In this document: positions 16,066 through 24,353 of the stretch, piece after piece
Layout of the letters: the number at the start of each line of letters is the position of its first letter
Numbering within the stretch: the first letter of the stretch is position 1
Assembly: GCA_947475175.1 (NCBI GenBank)
Contig: CANJLN010000012.1
Span: 1-32,540, forward strand
Direction: 5' to 3'
DNA from: Alphaproteobacteria bacterium
GTDB lineage: Bacteria > Pseudomonadota > Alphaproteobacteria > Paracaedibacterales > CAIULA01
Length of the DNA stretch: 32,540 bases
Made by a program: the position numbers and the translations under genes
Notes under the pieces: generated by a model
What the model saw: only the letters and a program-made list of their open reading frames with translations
What the model was told of the DNA's origin: nothing
Database searches by the model: none

Positions 16066-16614
16066 ATGCTCTCTACCATACCGAATGTATTGACCCTTAC
16101 GCGCATTGCTTTAATTCCGATCATGATGATGGCTTTCTATGCGGGTGGTCAGTTCGGAAGTTGGATGGCAGCTCTCGTCTTTATCGTTGCTTGCTTAACC
16201 GATTTTCTAGATGGCTACGTGGCACGAGTTTGGTCGCAAACATCTCGTTTTGGGCAGTTTCTTGATCCCATAGCAGACAAACTATTGGTTGCCACAACTC
16301 TTCTTCTTTTGGCAGGGTTTGAACGCATCAGCCGTTACAGTTTGATTCCAGCGAGTATTATTTTGTGCCGGGAAATAACAGTGTCAGGCTTACGTGAATT
16401 TTTAGGTGAACTGAAAATTAATATGCCTGTGACAGTGATTGCAAAGTGGAAAACAGCAATACAGATGTTTTCGATCTGTTTGTTACTTTTAGGAGGCATT
16501 CAAACTTTTGGAAGCCATATCCTGTTTTTAGGAGAATGCATGCTCTGGGTAGCAGGCATTATGACGCTTGTTACTGGCCTAGATTATTTAAAAGCTGGCA
16601 TGAAATATTTCTAA
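16066..16614 (+). CDS. pgsA: CDP-diacylglycerol--glycerol-3-phosphate 3-phosphatidyltransferase
   Basis: This makes phosphatidylglycerol phosphate, the committed step to phosphatidylglycerol and cardiolipin. It is a 182-aa inner-membrane enzyme starting MLSTIPNVLTLTRIALIP. The CDP-alcohol phosphotransferase signature is complete: DG-YV-AR-8 residues-G-QFL-D-PIA-D, within LDGYVARV...FGQFLDPIADK. Four or five further hydrophobic segments follow, with CREITVSGLREFL (about 102-114) typical of PgsA. There is no obvious partner gene. It is divergent from spoT/rel and followed by a 300-bp gap. Confidence 0.94.
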   Translation: MLSTIPNVLTLTRIALIPIMMMAFYAGGQFGSWMAALVFIVACLTDFLDGYVARVWSQTSRFGQFLDPIADKLLVATTLLLLAGFERISRYSLIPASIILCREITVSGLREFLGELKINMPVTVIAKWKTAIQMFSICLLLLGGIQTFGSHILFLGECMLWVAGIMTLVTGLDYLKAGMKYF

Positions 16615-16926
16615 CAAACAATATGTGCAATATAATTTCAAAATAGCAATTTTATTTCCTATTCTTTATGAATATCCGACTCTTTATTTGTTTTTTACCA
16701 TATTAAATAGGTAGCAAGCAAAGAAGAATCGTGATATCAACACAACTGTAAGTTAAGATTTTATGAATATGAGACTCTTAACATTTATTTAAAGAAGTCT
16801 ATTAAGCTTTGCGTTTACCGAGTAAAAATACGAGAGTCGTCTTAATCTTTGGGTGCTAACTGAAAGCACTTTTGGAGAAGGTATGATGTTTTCGAAAGTA
16901 CTTAGAAAATATTTGAGGGCATAAAG
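16615..16926. promoter_or_regulatory. Control region of the PAS-GAF kinase gene, with a direct repeat and stem-loop
   Basis: This 312-bp gap holds a near-perfect 22-bp direct repeat at 16665-16686 and 16760-16781 (TTTATGAATAT-nn-GACTCTT core, 19 of 22 identical, 95 bp apart). The second copy overlaps an inverted repeat GTTAAGA/TCTTAAC (16752-16758 and 16776-16782). A weaker relative, GAGTCGTCTTAATC, lies near 16830. The sites look like operators. Just before the kinase gene is the short leader frame listed separately. Confidence 0.5.
16883..16924 (+). CDS. Possible 13-codon leader peptide ahead of the kinase gene
   Basis: A strong Shine-Dalgarno GGAGAAGG (16874-16881) precedes ATGATG, giving MMFSKVLRKYLRA and a TAA at 16922-16924. 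The stop ends two bases before the TTG start of the kinase, in a different frame. The kinase's own start is otherwise weak (TTG, poor ribosome-binding site). The frame may therefore deliver ribosomes to it by coupling, or be a remnant of an older N-terminus split off by a small indel. Nothing proves it is translated. Confidence 0.4.
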   Translation: MMFSKVLRKYLRA

Positions 16927-18963
16927 TTGAAAACGAATTTTAAGATACCAGAAGTTTTCGTGAGGGTTGACGGTGAGCCGCCTGACTCTTCTTCTTGCAC
17001 CCCAAAGATGGGTTTCTGGGATTGGGATGTTTTGGAGGGAAAAATATACCTTTCAAATCACTTTTGTCACATTCTGGGTTATAGCGAAGATGAAATCAGT
17101 TCTACTCATCCCGATGAATGGAAAAAATATATTCATCCAGAGGATTTGATAAAGCTGACCGAAGTAATGAATTCTCACTTAAGTGGAATTACTCTTGCCT
17201 TTGAAATGGAGGCTCGATTTCTTCACAAGTCTGGCGAGTGGAAATGGATCCTCAATAGTGGGAAAGTTACGGAGAAAGATGAAAGCAGTATCCCTTTACG
17301 AGTCATCGGGGTTCATCTTGATACGACCAAGCTAAAAGAAAAAGAACAGCCATTAGGACTCAATGAAGATTTGCTGAAAGCAATCAAAACATTCCAATCG
17401 GATTATTTTGAAACTGATGACTATGGAAAAATTTTCGATCAATTATTGGAAACAGTCATCCGATTAACAAACAGTGAGTGTGGATTTATTGGTGAGGTTG
17501 CTGAAGGTGAAGACAAAAGAATTTATCTAAAGCCTTGTGCTTCCAAAAGTATAGAAAACATTTTAGAAACGGCTCAATTACAAAAGGTTCTCTATTTGAG
17601 CGAAATAGACTCTTATCCACTACAATTCTTATTGAAACACGTTATTGACGAAAAAGAAGTCGTTATTGTTGAAGAACATTCTCTCAGACAATCTCAATTG
17701 AGAAGTTTTATGGGAATTCCTATTTGCACTGACGAAAAATTGATTGCAGTTTTAGGGATTGCTAACAGGCCCGGAAATTACAACAAAGAGGTTCTGGATT
17801 ATTTAGAGCCCTTAATGGTAACTATTGGAAATCTTATTGAAGCACGTGATCATGTGCATCTTCAAATAGAAACAGAACAGATTCTAAAGCTCTTTATAAA
17901 GAATAATCCAGCGGCAGTCGCTATGTTTGATCATGATCTTGGTTATCTTTTAACAAGCGATGCGTGGCTTAAAGATTATGATTTACATGATTCTGACATT
18001 ACCGTAAAAAGCCTGTATGAAACGTTTCCAGATATTCCTCAAAGATGGAGGCAATTAAAAAAAACTTGTTTGCAAGGAAAAGTTGAGATTTCCGAAGAAG
18101 AAGAATTAACAATGCCAAGTGGAGAAACAGCATGGATAAGGTGGGAAGCTCATCCTTGGTACAAGTCTGACAAGACAATTGGCGGTGTTATTCTTTTTAC
18201 TGAAATAATAACCGAGTATAAAAACGCTCGCTTAAAAATGCAAAAAATGATTGATGATTTAACACGCTCTAATCGCGAATTGGAAAGATTTGCCTATATC
18301 TGTTCGCATGACTTAAAAGAACCGCTGAGAGCTATTTCTAGTTTCATCCATCTTATTCATAGACATAATGCTGGTTCTTTTGATTCTGAGACACAAGAGT
18401 ATTTTAACTTTGTGCAAAAAGGTGTCCAGAGAATGAAAAGCCTGATTGAAGATATTTTGGTATACTCAAAAGTTGATTCTGAGAATGCTCACCATACGAT
18501 TGTTTCAATTGAGAATGTTATTTCAGAAATCAAAGAGATACTTTCTCTTAAATTGGCGGAGTCTAAAACCACAATCGAAACAGGGTATCTTCCTGAGATT
18601 TATGGTGATCATACACAAATTACGCAACTTTTTAAAAATCTAATTGAAAATTCAATCAAATTTCGCTCTTCTACAAATCCAATAATTAAGATAGAAGCAA
18701 CAAGTAAGGATGGATATTGGCAGTTTGTTGTGCGAGATAATGGTATAGGGATACCAGAAGAGTACCATGACAAGATTTTTCTAATGTTTGAACGATTGCA
18801 TGGTAGAGAAATGTACGAAGGTTCGGGAATTGGTTTGTCTGTCTGTAAAAAAATTGTAGAGTACCACGGTGGAAAAATAGAAGTGAGATCCAACAAGTCT
18901 GGTGGATGTGATTTTTGTTTTACTCTTCCCTCGGGATTGATTAAACACAAACTTATAGCGTGA
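16927..18963 (+). CDS. Soluble multidomain sensor histidine kinase (PAS-GAF-PAS-HisKA-HATPase)
   Basis: A 678-aa kinase with no transmembrane segment, so it senses a cytoplasmic signal. PAS_3-type domain at about 28-136 (GFWDWDVLEGKIYLS, GYSEDEI, HPEDL, GEWKWILNSGKV). GAF-like domain at about 160-315 (SECGFIGEV, SFMGIPI, LGIANRPGNYNKEVLDYLEPLM). Second PAS at about 318-435 (NNPAAVAMFDHDLGYL, WIRWEAHPW). HisKA has RFAYICSHDLKEPLRAIS with H461, the phytochrome/bacteriophytochrome-like type. HATPase has NLIENSIKF, DNGIGIPEEY and GSGIGLSVCKKIVEYHGG. No chromophore Cys or PHY domain is apparent. It starts with TTG; an ATG at codon 28 would cut into the PAS domain. It overlaps or abuts the next gene, a receiver protein that should be its partner. 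Confidence 0.9.
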   Translation: MKTNFKIPEVFVRVDGEPPDSSSCTPKMGFWDWDVLEGKIYLSNHFCHILGYSEDEISSTHPDEWKKYIHPEDLIKLTEVMNSHLSGITLAFEMEARFLHKSGEWKWILNSGKVTEKDESSIPLRVIGVHLDTTKLKEKEQPLGLNEDLLKAIKTFQSDYFETDDYGKIFDQLLETVIRLTNSECGFIGEVAEGEDKRIYLKPCASKSIENILETAQLQKVLYLSEIDSYPLQFLLKHVIDEKEVVIVEEHSLRQSQLRSFMGIPICTDEKLIAVLGIANRPGNYNKEVLDYLEPLMVTIGNLIEARDHVHLQIETEQILKLFIKNNPAAVAMFDHDLGYLLTSDAWLKDYDLHDSDITVKSLYETFPDIPQRWRQLKKTCLQGKVEISEEEELTMPSGETAWIRWEAHPWYKSDKTIGGVILFTEIITEYKNARLKMQKMIDDLTRSNRELERFAYICSHDLKEPLRAISSFIHLIHRHNAGSFDSETQEYFNFVQKGVQRMKSLIEDILVYSKVDSENAHHTIVSIENVISEIKEILSLKLAESKTTIETGYLPEIYGDHTQITQLFKNLIENSIKFRSSTNPIIKIEATSKDGYWQFVVRDNGIGIPEEYHDKIFLMFERLHGREMYEGSGIGLSVCKKIVEYHGGKIEVRSNKSGGCDFCFTLPSGLIKHKLIA

Positions 18964-18974
18964 TGAGGGTGACA

Positions 18975-19736
18975 ATGGACGATATCGCTTTAGATAGCAT
19001 TAAAGAACTCGATATACACGTCGGAAAACGCTTAAGGGAAAAACGACAAAAACTTGGGATGACTCTGGCTTATGTTGCGGAGCGCTTGGGGGTATCTCAT
19101 CAACAAATCCAAAAATACGAACAAGCTCAAAGCCGTATTTCAGCAGGCATGTTATACCAAATTGGTCAATTGTACGGCGTTCCATCTCATTATTTTTTTG
19201 ATGGATTTCAAAGTCTAAAACAAAAACTTGGTGAAAGACAAAATACGGATATTATTTGTCACAATCGTGAAAAAGCTTTAAATATTCTTCTTGTTGAAGA
19301 TGATCCAACAGATGAACTTTTAACCAGACGCGCCCTTGAAGCAGCTGATCAGAAAGTAAATATTTTTTGTGTTCATGATGGTGCGCAGGCCATTGAGTTT
19401 CTTCGTTACAAAACAATGAATGTCGATTTTCCAAGACCTGATATTGTCCTTCTTGATCTGAACATTCCAAAACGTGACGGACACGATGTCTTAAAAGAGA
19501 TCAAAAGAGATCGAGATATACAAGACATTCCCGTTGTCATTTTAACAAATAGCATTAGCGTTCAAGAGATGATTGCTGTCTACAAGAATCAAGCTTCTGG
19601 CTATATTAGCAAGTCTTTCGATTATGATTTATTTCAAAAAAGCATGATTGGTTTTGTTGAATATTGGTCTTTAGTGGTCGTTTTACCGAATACATCCCAA
19701 GATATAGAGTGTATTCCCCTCAGACAAGCTGTGTAG
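18975..19736 (+). CDS. XRE-type HTH domain fused to an Rcp1-like receiver domain
   Basis: A 253-aa protein. An N-terminal Cro/CI helix-turn-helix (about 14-75: VGKRLREKRQKLGMTLAYVAERLGVSHQQIQKYEQAQSRIS...LYGVPSHYFFDG, split here as one domain) is of the common alphaproteobacterial type. After a linker comes a complete receiver (about 102-230): VEDDPTDE, D161 in VLLDLNIPKRDG, T191 in LTNS, K213 in GYISKSFD. These features are typical of Rcp1-like receivers, which usually stand alone beside phytochrome-like kinases. The order HTH-then-receiver reverses that of OmpR or NarL proteins. I start at ATG 18975, five bases after GAGGG; ATG 18963 and GTG 18960, overlapping the kinase stop, are alternatives. 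Likely a DNA-binding output of the adjacent kinase. Confidence 0.88.
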   Translation: MDDIALDSIKELDIHVGKRLREKRQKLGMTLAYVAERLGVSHQQIQKYEQAQSRISAGMLYQIGQLYGVPSHYFFDGFQSLKQKLGERQNTDIICHNREKALNILLVEDDPTDELLTRRALEAADQKVNIFCVHDGAQAIEFLRYKTMNVDFPRPDIVLLDLNIPKRDGHDVLKEIKRDRDIQDIPVVILTNSISVQEMIAVYKNQASGYISKSFDYDLFQKSMIGFVEYWSLVVVLPNTSQDIECIPLRQAV

Positions 19737-19840
19737 ATTTAAGTTAGAATAACATGACACGCAATGACAATTTTCTTGTTTCAGAATAATACTTCCACTA
19801 GACTTATTTACATTAAAGACCGTTAGAAAAGTATAAGTTG

Positions 19841-20863
19841 ATGTTTGTAAGTTCTCGTCGTCGCCGTCATTCTCCTATTGATATTTGGCCTGGTTTTGTT
19901 GATGCTTTAGCCACCATATTAATGGTGATCATCTTTTTGTTGATGACATTTGTTGTCTCTCAGCTTTATCTAACAGATGCGATCACGGGCAAAGATGAAG
20001 CCCTTTCAAATTTAACCAAGAAATTGGAAGCGTTAACTCTTGCTTTGGGGGACGAGAAAAAACTTAGTGAACAACATCAAGCTAAAAATACTGAATTAAT
20101 AACATTATTGGCAGTCCTTCAAACACAAATCGACACGCTCAAGCAAGAAGTCGATGACCATCAAGCTGAAAAAATTCTAGCAGTACAAAAAAGCAAAACC
20201 TTGGCTGAGCAGCTTGAGGATTTAACGGCTCAGCTTGCAAAATTAACAGCGGCTTTATCCTCGAGTGATACTAAAAATAAAGAGATAGATCAAGAGCTTG
20301 GCGCTTTAAAACTGCATCTGGATTCTACCCTTACAAGCAAGAATGAAGAATTGAATAAATTAAATAGCGAATTACAAACCGTAAAAGACAAACATAATGA
20401 AAATAATCGCTTGGGGCAGTTAAGATCGGAATTCTTTACCAAACTCCAACAAGCTGTTGGAACTCGCTCTGACATGCGTGTGGTTGGTGATCGGTTTGTG
20501 TTTCAATCCGAAGTCTTATTTGATAAAGGGTCTGCAGACCTTGGGGTTGAAGGAAAAAAGAAATTGGATCAATTGGCAGATGCTCTTAAAGAAATCGCTA
20601 ATAAAATCCCAAATGATTTGAGTTGGATTTTGCGTGTTGATGGTCATACAGATCGTTTGCCTATTCATACTAAATTTGCATCCAATTGGGAACTTTCGTC
20701 GGCTAGAGCGATTTCTGTTGTGAAGTATCTGACTGAAAAAGGTCTTGATTCAAAGCATCTTGTTGCTGCTGGTTTTGGTGAGCACCAACCAATGGATGGC
20801 GGTGATAAAGAGGAAGAATTGGCTAAGAACCGCCGTATTGAGTTTAAGCTAGATCAGCGGTAG
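19841..20863 (+). CDS. MotB/OmpA-type peptidoglycan-binding membrane protein with coiled coil
   Basis: A 340-aa protein. Arg-rich N-terminus SSRRRRHSPIDIWPGF, one transmembrane helix (about 18-44: FVDALATILMVIIFLLMTFVVSQLYL) with an Asp (D21) at its cytoplasmic end as in MotB/ExbD/TolR, a periplasmic coiled coil (about 55-190), and a C-terminal OmpA-like domain (about 205-340: FDKGSADL, VDGHTDRLPI, NWELSSARAISVVKYL, GFGEHQP, NRRIEFKL). The NWELS..RA motif is typical of MotB-like proteins. A MotA/TolQ-like partner would be expected but is not in the window. The long coiled coil and distance from flagellar genes argue against it being the flagellar stator itself. ATG 19841 is preferred to the TTG just before it. 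Confidence 0.82.
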   Translation: MFVSSRRRRHSPIDIWPGFVDALATILMVIIFLLMTFVVSQLYLTDAITGKDEALSNLTKKLEALTLALGDEKKLSEQHQAKNTELITLLAVLQTQIDTLKQEVDDHQAEKILAVQKSKTLAEQLEDLTAQLAKLTAALSSSDTKNKEIDQELGALKLHLDSTLTSKNEELNKLNSELQTVKDKHNENNRLGQLRSEFFTKLQQAVGTRSDMRVVGDRFVFQSEVLFDKGSADLGVEGKKKLDQLADALKEIANKIPNDLSWILRVDGHTDRLPIHTKFASNWELSSARAISVVKYLTEKGLDSKHLVAAGFGEHQPMDGGDKEEELAKNRRIEFKLDQR

Positions 20864-20868
20864 GAATC

Positions 20869-21558
20869 TCAAGCCGCTATCTTTTGATAATCACTGAGCT
20901 CTTCGATAAGCTTCCTAAACTCGGGTTTTTGTAAAAGTTCTCTAAAAAATGGCCTCAGCGTTATCAGAGTTTTGCTTTCTGGATCGATCCCTTTTCCTTT
21001 CAGTAAATCTGCTGCTTTAATCCATAGTAAAGCGTCTTTTTCTTTAAAATGGCTATCTTCTAAGAGCTTTTGTGCGGCTCTAAGATCAGAACTTTGGTAA
21101 ACTCGTTTTGTTTCGACTAAGCATAAAACAATTTCACGTCCTTTGGGGGTTGTTTCAAAATAAATCTTCCCCTTAGACAGCTCTTCGGCTGTAAGCTTGT
21201 AAAGCCTAGCTGACTCTTCATCGCATTCTCTGATGCAAGCATCTTGGAAAGTTTCAGGTGTACCATCTGCTTTTAAGTCCAAATTCCCGCCAAACTCGCT
21301 GTAAGTACCCTTGTCAGTGCCGTCAGATTCTCTGGACAAGAGAATGTAGGGAGTACCGTTAGAGTATGTGTAAAGTAAGACTCCTGCTGTTCCAAGGGGG
21401 CGCCCATCGGGTTTAAGAAGAGAGGGACGTTTTTGAAGGATGTCTCCTTTGAAAATGGTAGACGTCGGCGATTTAAATGGGAGTGTAACAGCTGCTGAAA
21501 GGGCGCAGCTTATAAGACAGAGAATAATGACGAGTGATCCAGCAAAGTACGACATCAT
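20869..21558 (-). CDS. Exported or membrane-anchored Nudix-like protein
   Basis: About 229 aa. From ATG 21558 (AAGGA Shine-Dalgarno just upstream) the protein begins MMSYFAGSLVIILCLISCALSAA, a signal peptide or anchor, followed by LPFKSPTS. The body has a Nudix-like region: AGVLLYTYSNGTPYILLSRE, SEFGGNLDL and then PETFQDACIRECDEESARLY, where E102, R110, E111, E114 and E115 match the E-x7-RE-x2-EE core. The loop between the GG pair and E102 is longer than the canonical box and the last Gly is absent. Substrate unknown. Nudix enzymes are normally cytoplasmic, so export is unusual. It ends 6 bp from the convergent MotB-like gene. A start 11 codons upstream (21591) is possible. Confidence 0.7.
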   Translation of the reverse strand: MMSYFAGSLVIILCLISCALSAAVTLPFKSPTSTIFKGDILQKRPSLLKPDGRPLGTAGVLLYTYSNGTPYILLSRESDGTDKGTYSEFGGNLDLKADGTPETFQDACIRECDEESARLYKLTAEELSKGKIYFETTPKGREIVLCLVETKRVYQSSDLRAAQKLLEDSHFKEKDALLWIKAADLLKGKGIDPESKTLITLRPFFRELLQKPEFRKLIEELSDYQKIAA

Positions 21559-21725
21559 CAAGTTCCTTAATGTATGATTTTGAACCAACACTTAAGATAT
21601 TAGAGGTAAAGTTACTCCTTTTGCGTTTAGTTCGTAAAGAGGGTTATTTTGAAAAATATGTCCTCTCTGTCAAAACAATAAGAATTTTGGTACCATTAGT
21701 AAAATAAGTTAAAAATTAGTTTAAA

Positions 21726-23255
21726 ATGATTAAACCTATGACTAAACGAGTTCTTCTTTGTATTCTGGATGGTTGGGGAGTAAGAAACGAACCGGAGAAT
21801 AATGGTATTGTTGTCGCTCATGAATGGACACGAATGCTTAAAACCTATCCTTGGGCTACTCTCGAAGCATCCGAGCATTTTGTAGGCCTTCCTGATGGGC
21901 AAATGGGTAATTCAGAAGTGGGGCATATGTCCATTGGTTTAGGGCGTGTTGTTATGCAGGATCTGCCTCGTGTTAGTCAGGCTATTGCGGACCACACCTT
22001 GGAAAAAAATCCAAAAATAACTGACTTTATTAAAACTCTGAAAAACAATAAACCCGTCTGTCATCTACTGGGACTTTTATCTCCTGGTGGGGTTCATTCT
22101 CATCAAGATCATATTTTAGCTGTGGCTAAACTCCTAGATTCTCAAGGAATTCAAGTCAAGATACACGTTTTTTTAGATGGCCGGGATACACCTCCCCAAA
22201 GTGCTTTAGGATACCTAGAGGAATTTGCAAAAGCTTTGAAAGGCTCTAATTGCCAAATCGCAACTCTTGGAGGACGTTACTATGGTATGGATCGCGATAA
22301 ACGTTGGGAAAGAGTTCAAGTTGCCTATGAAGCTTTGGTAAGCGCTAGTTCTCAAGACCATTTCAAAACTGCACAAGAAGCAGTTCTGCATTTTTACGAT
22401 CAAGGTGTGACAGATGAGTTTATACCTCCAAGCATTATTGGAGACTACCAAGGGATGCAAGATGGAGAGGGACTTTGGATGATGAATTTCAGAGCTGACA
22501 GAGTTCGTCAAATTTTATCTTCTTTGTTATTTGATTCTTTTGCCGAGTTTCCGCGTTCAAAAAAGATTAACTTCTCAGGCATTTTGGGGATGACCGAATA
22601 TGCTGATAACTTAACATCTTTGATACCAGCTGTTTTCGAAAAAACACCTCTTTCTAAAGGGCTTGGAGAGATCATTGGTTTGTCTGGAGAAAGTCAGCTG
22701 CGTATTGCTGAAACAGAAAAATATGCGCATGTTACTTTTTTCTTTAATGGGGGTAGAGAAGAGCCATTTCCAAATGAAGATCGTATTCTTATTCCTTCTC
22801 CAAAAGTAGCAACCTATGACTTACAACCTGCCATGTCTGCAGACGAGGTAACGGAAACTGTTCTAAACGCAATGCAAAAACAAGAGCATCAACTGATTGT
22901 CGTTAATTACGCTAATCCTGATATGGTGGGGCATACAGGCGTTGTTAAAGCGATTGAAGAAGCTATTGTAAAAGTCGATGAATGTCTTTTTAAATTGGAA
23001 AAAGCTGCTTTGGATAATGAATGGATCATGTTGATCACTGCTGATCATGGCAACGCTGAGTTTATGAAAGAAAATGATGGTACACCTCATACAGCTCACA
23101 CGTGCAATCCTGTTCCTTTTGTCATGATCAACAGTCCCAAAAGAAAACTAAAACAGAAGGGGGCGCTGTGCGATGTTGCTCCGACTGTTTTAGAACTGCT
23201 AGACTATGAAAAGCCATTAGAAATGACAGGCAATTCTTTACTGGAGCTTTTATAA
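21726..23255 (+). CDS. gpmI: 2,3-bisphosphoglycerate-independent phosphoglycerate mutase
   Basis: Interconverts 3- and 2-phosphoglycerate in glycolysis/gluconeogenesis using two Mn ions. At 509 aa it is full length. N-terminal metal motif LCILDGWGVR (D15), nucleophile S63 in GQMGNSEVGHMSIG, GGVHSHQDH, HVFLDGRDTPP, GRYYGMDRDKRWER, MMNFRADRVRQI, and C-terminal metal sites NYANPDMVGHTG and TADHGNAE with HTAHTCNPVPFV. All expected ligands are visible. It is the first gene of a tight five-gene run; the next gene starts immediately after its stop. ATG at codon 5 is an alternative start. Confidence 0.97.
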   Translation: MIKPMTKRVLLCILDGWGVRNEPENNGIVVAHEWTRMLKTYPWATLEASEHFVGLPDGQMGNSEVGHMSIGLGRVVMQDLPRVSQAIADHTLEKNPKITDFIKTLKNNKPVCHLLGLLSPGGVHSHQDHILAVAKLLDSQGIQVKIHVFLDGRDTPPQSALGYLEEFAKALKGSNCQIATLGGRYYGMDRDKRWERVQVAYEALVSASSQDHFKTAQEAVLHFYDQGVTDEFIPPSIIGDYQGMQDGEGLWMMNFRADRVRQILSSLLFDSFAEFPRSKKINFSGILGMTEYADNLTSLIPAVFEKTPLSKGLGEIIGLSGESQLRIAETEKYAHVTFFFNGGREEPFPNEDRILIPSPKVATYDLQPAMSADEVTETVLNAMQKQEHQLIVVNYANPDMVGHTGVVKAIEEAIVKVDECLFKLEKAALDNEWIMLITADHGNAEFMKENDGTPHTAHTCNPVPFVMINSPKRKLKQKGALCDVAPTVLELLDYEKPLEMTGNSLLELL

Positions 23256-24353
23256 ATGTTTTTTAGGGTAATGTTTTTAAAAACGATTAGTTTTGCAATA
23301 ATTCTTCTTATTTCTTTAAGTAAAGTTGCCTCTACTCAAGTAGGTCCAACAAATGATGTTCATCGAAATTTAATTCAAATTACCCGGCACCTTCAAACCA
23401 TTGAAGAAAAACTCAATATATTAGAAGAAGAAATGAAAGCAGTAGCTGAGGAAGAAGAAAAAGCGCTGATGAATGTTGCCAGTCATCAACATAATCTTGT
23501 ACAGGTTCTGCAAACCCTCAAACATTGGCGTGAATACTCTCCCGCTTTAATAGCATTTTCAACAATTTCATCCGGTGATTTGATTCATAGTCTTCTAGCG
23601 CTCCAGTCGCTTTCCCCTCAGTTGGAAAAGCAAAATAAAACAATAGTAGAAGCCATCAAGAGAGTCGCGGCTCTTCGACTGCATCTCCAAGAAAAAGCAA
23701 AGCAGTCTGACCTTATAAAAGGTGAGTATCAAGAGTCATTACAAAAACAAGCCAGTTTGTTTGAAGTCAAATTTCAAAAAATGGATACTCAAGATCCAGA
23801 GTTTGTTGCTTTTCAAGAAAAGCTGAAAGACAAAGAGAAATTGACTTCAGATGAACTTATTACTTACTTGCAGACACTTGTAACTGGGGAAGAAGGTCAA
23901 TCTAAAAACGAAGAATTAATTCTGTTTGAGGCTGTTGTTGGAAAACGGATACAACCCTGCCAGGGTGCTATTTGTCATGATAGTACGGAACAAAATCTTG
24001 TTCTTAAAATTGAATCGAGATCTGAAGCGCAAGTGGCGAGCCCATGGGATTCCAGAGTTGTTCAACTTAGTTTTGTTGAAAATAAAGGGCACATTGTCAT
24101 GCTAAAGAAAGATAACTTTTACATAATCGTTAGTGGTCTTGGTTCTATTAACTGCCGTTTGGGCGAGTTTTTACACGCGGGTGAACCTTTGGGATGCATG
24201 CCAAGCTCTTCTTCAGCAGTCACGGAACAAAAGACAGTTTATGGAAATTCTGCATCTAAAAAACAACTTCTAACGATCGAATTACGTAAAGGAATTCAGA
24301 TATTAGATCCCACCCCTTATTTAAGACCGAATTCTGATGATAAAAAAGTTTAA
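23256..24353 (+). CDS. EnvC-like murein hydrolase activator (degenerate M23)
   Basis: A 365-aa exported protein. A signal peptide (ISFAIILLISLSKVAS, about 12-27) precedes a long coiled coil (about 35-85 and 125-160: NLIQITRHLQTIEEKLNILEEEMKAV), as in EnvC. The C-terminal LytM-like domain (about 225-360) keeps landmarks such as VASPWDSRVVQ, GHIVMLKKDNFYIIVSGLG and LHAGEPLGCM. It lacks the H-x3-D and HxH zinc ligands, so it should be catalytically inert. EnvC proteins of this kind activate amidases for septal cell-wall splitting. It begins one base after gpmI and overlaps ctpA by 17 bp; this gene order is common in alphaproteobacteria and supports the call. Confidence 0.83.
   Translation: MFFRVMFLKTISFAIILLISLSKVASTQVGPTNDVHRNLIQITRHLQTIEEKLNILEEEMKAVAEEEEKALMNVASHQHNLVQVLQTLKHWREYSPALIAFSTISSGDLIHSLLALQSLSPQLEKQNKTIVEAIKRVAALRLHLQEKAKQSDLIKGEYQESLQKQASLFEVKFQKMDTQDPEFVAFQEKLKDKEKLTSDELITYLQTLVTGEEGQSKNEELILFEAVVGKRIQPCQGAICHDSTEQNLVLKIESRSEAQVASPWDSRVVQLSFVENKGHIVMLKKDNFYIIVSGLGSINCRLGEFLHAGEPLGCMPSSSSAVTEQKTVYGNSASKKQLLTIELRKGIQILDPTPYLRPNSDDKKV

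Noticed and set aside
16927-18963. Bacteriophytochrome identity for the large kinase
   Set aside because: The HisKA region is of the phytochrome type, but no PHY domain or chromophore-binding Cys/His context is visible; it has PAS-GAF-PAS only.
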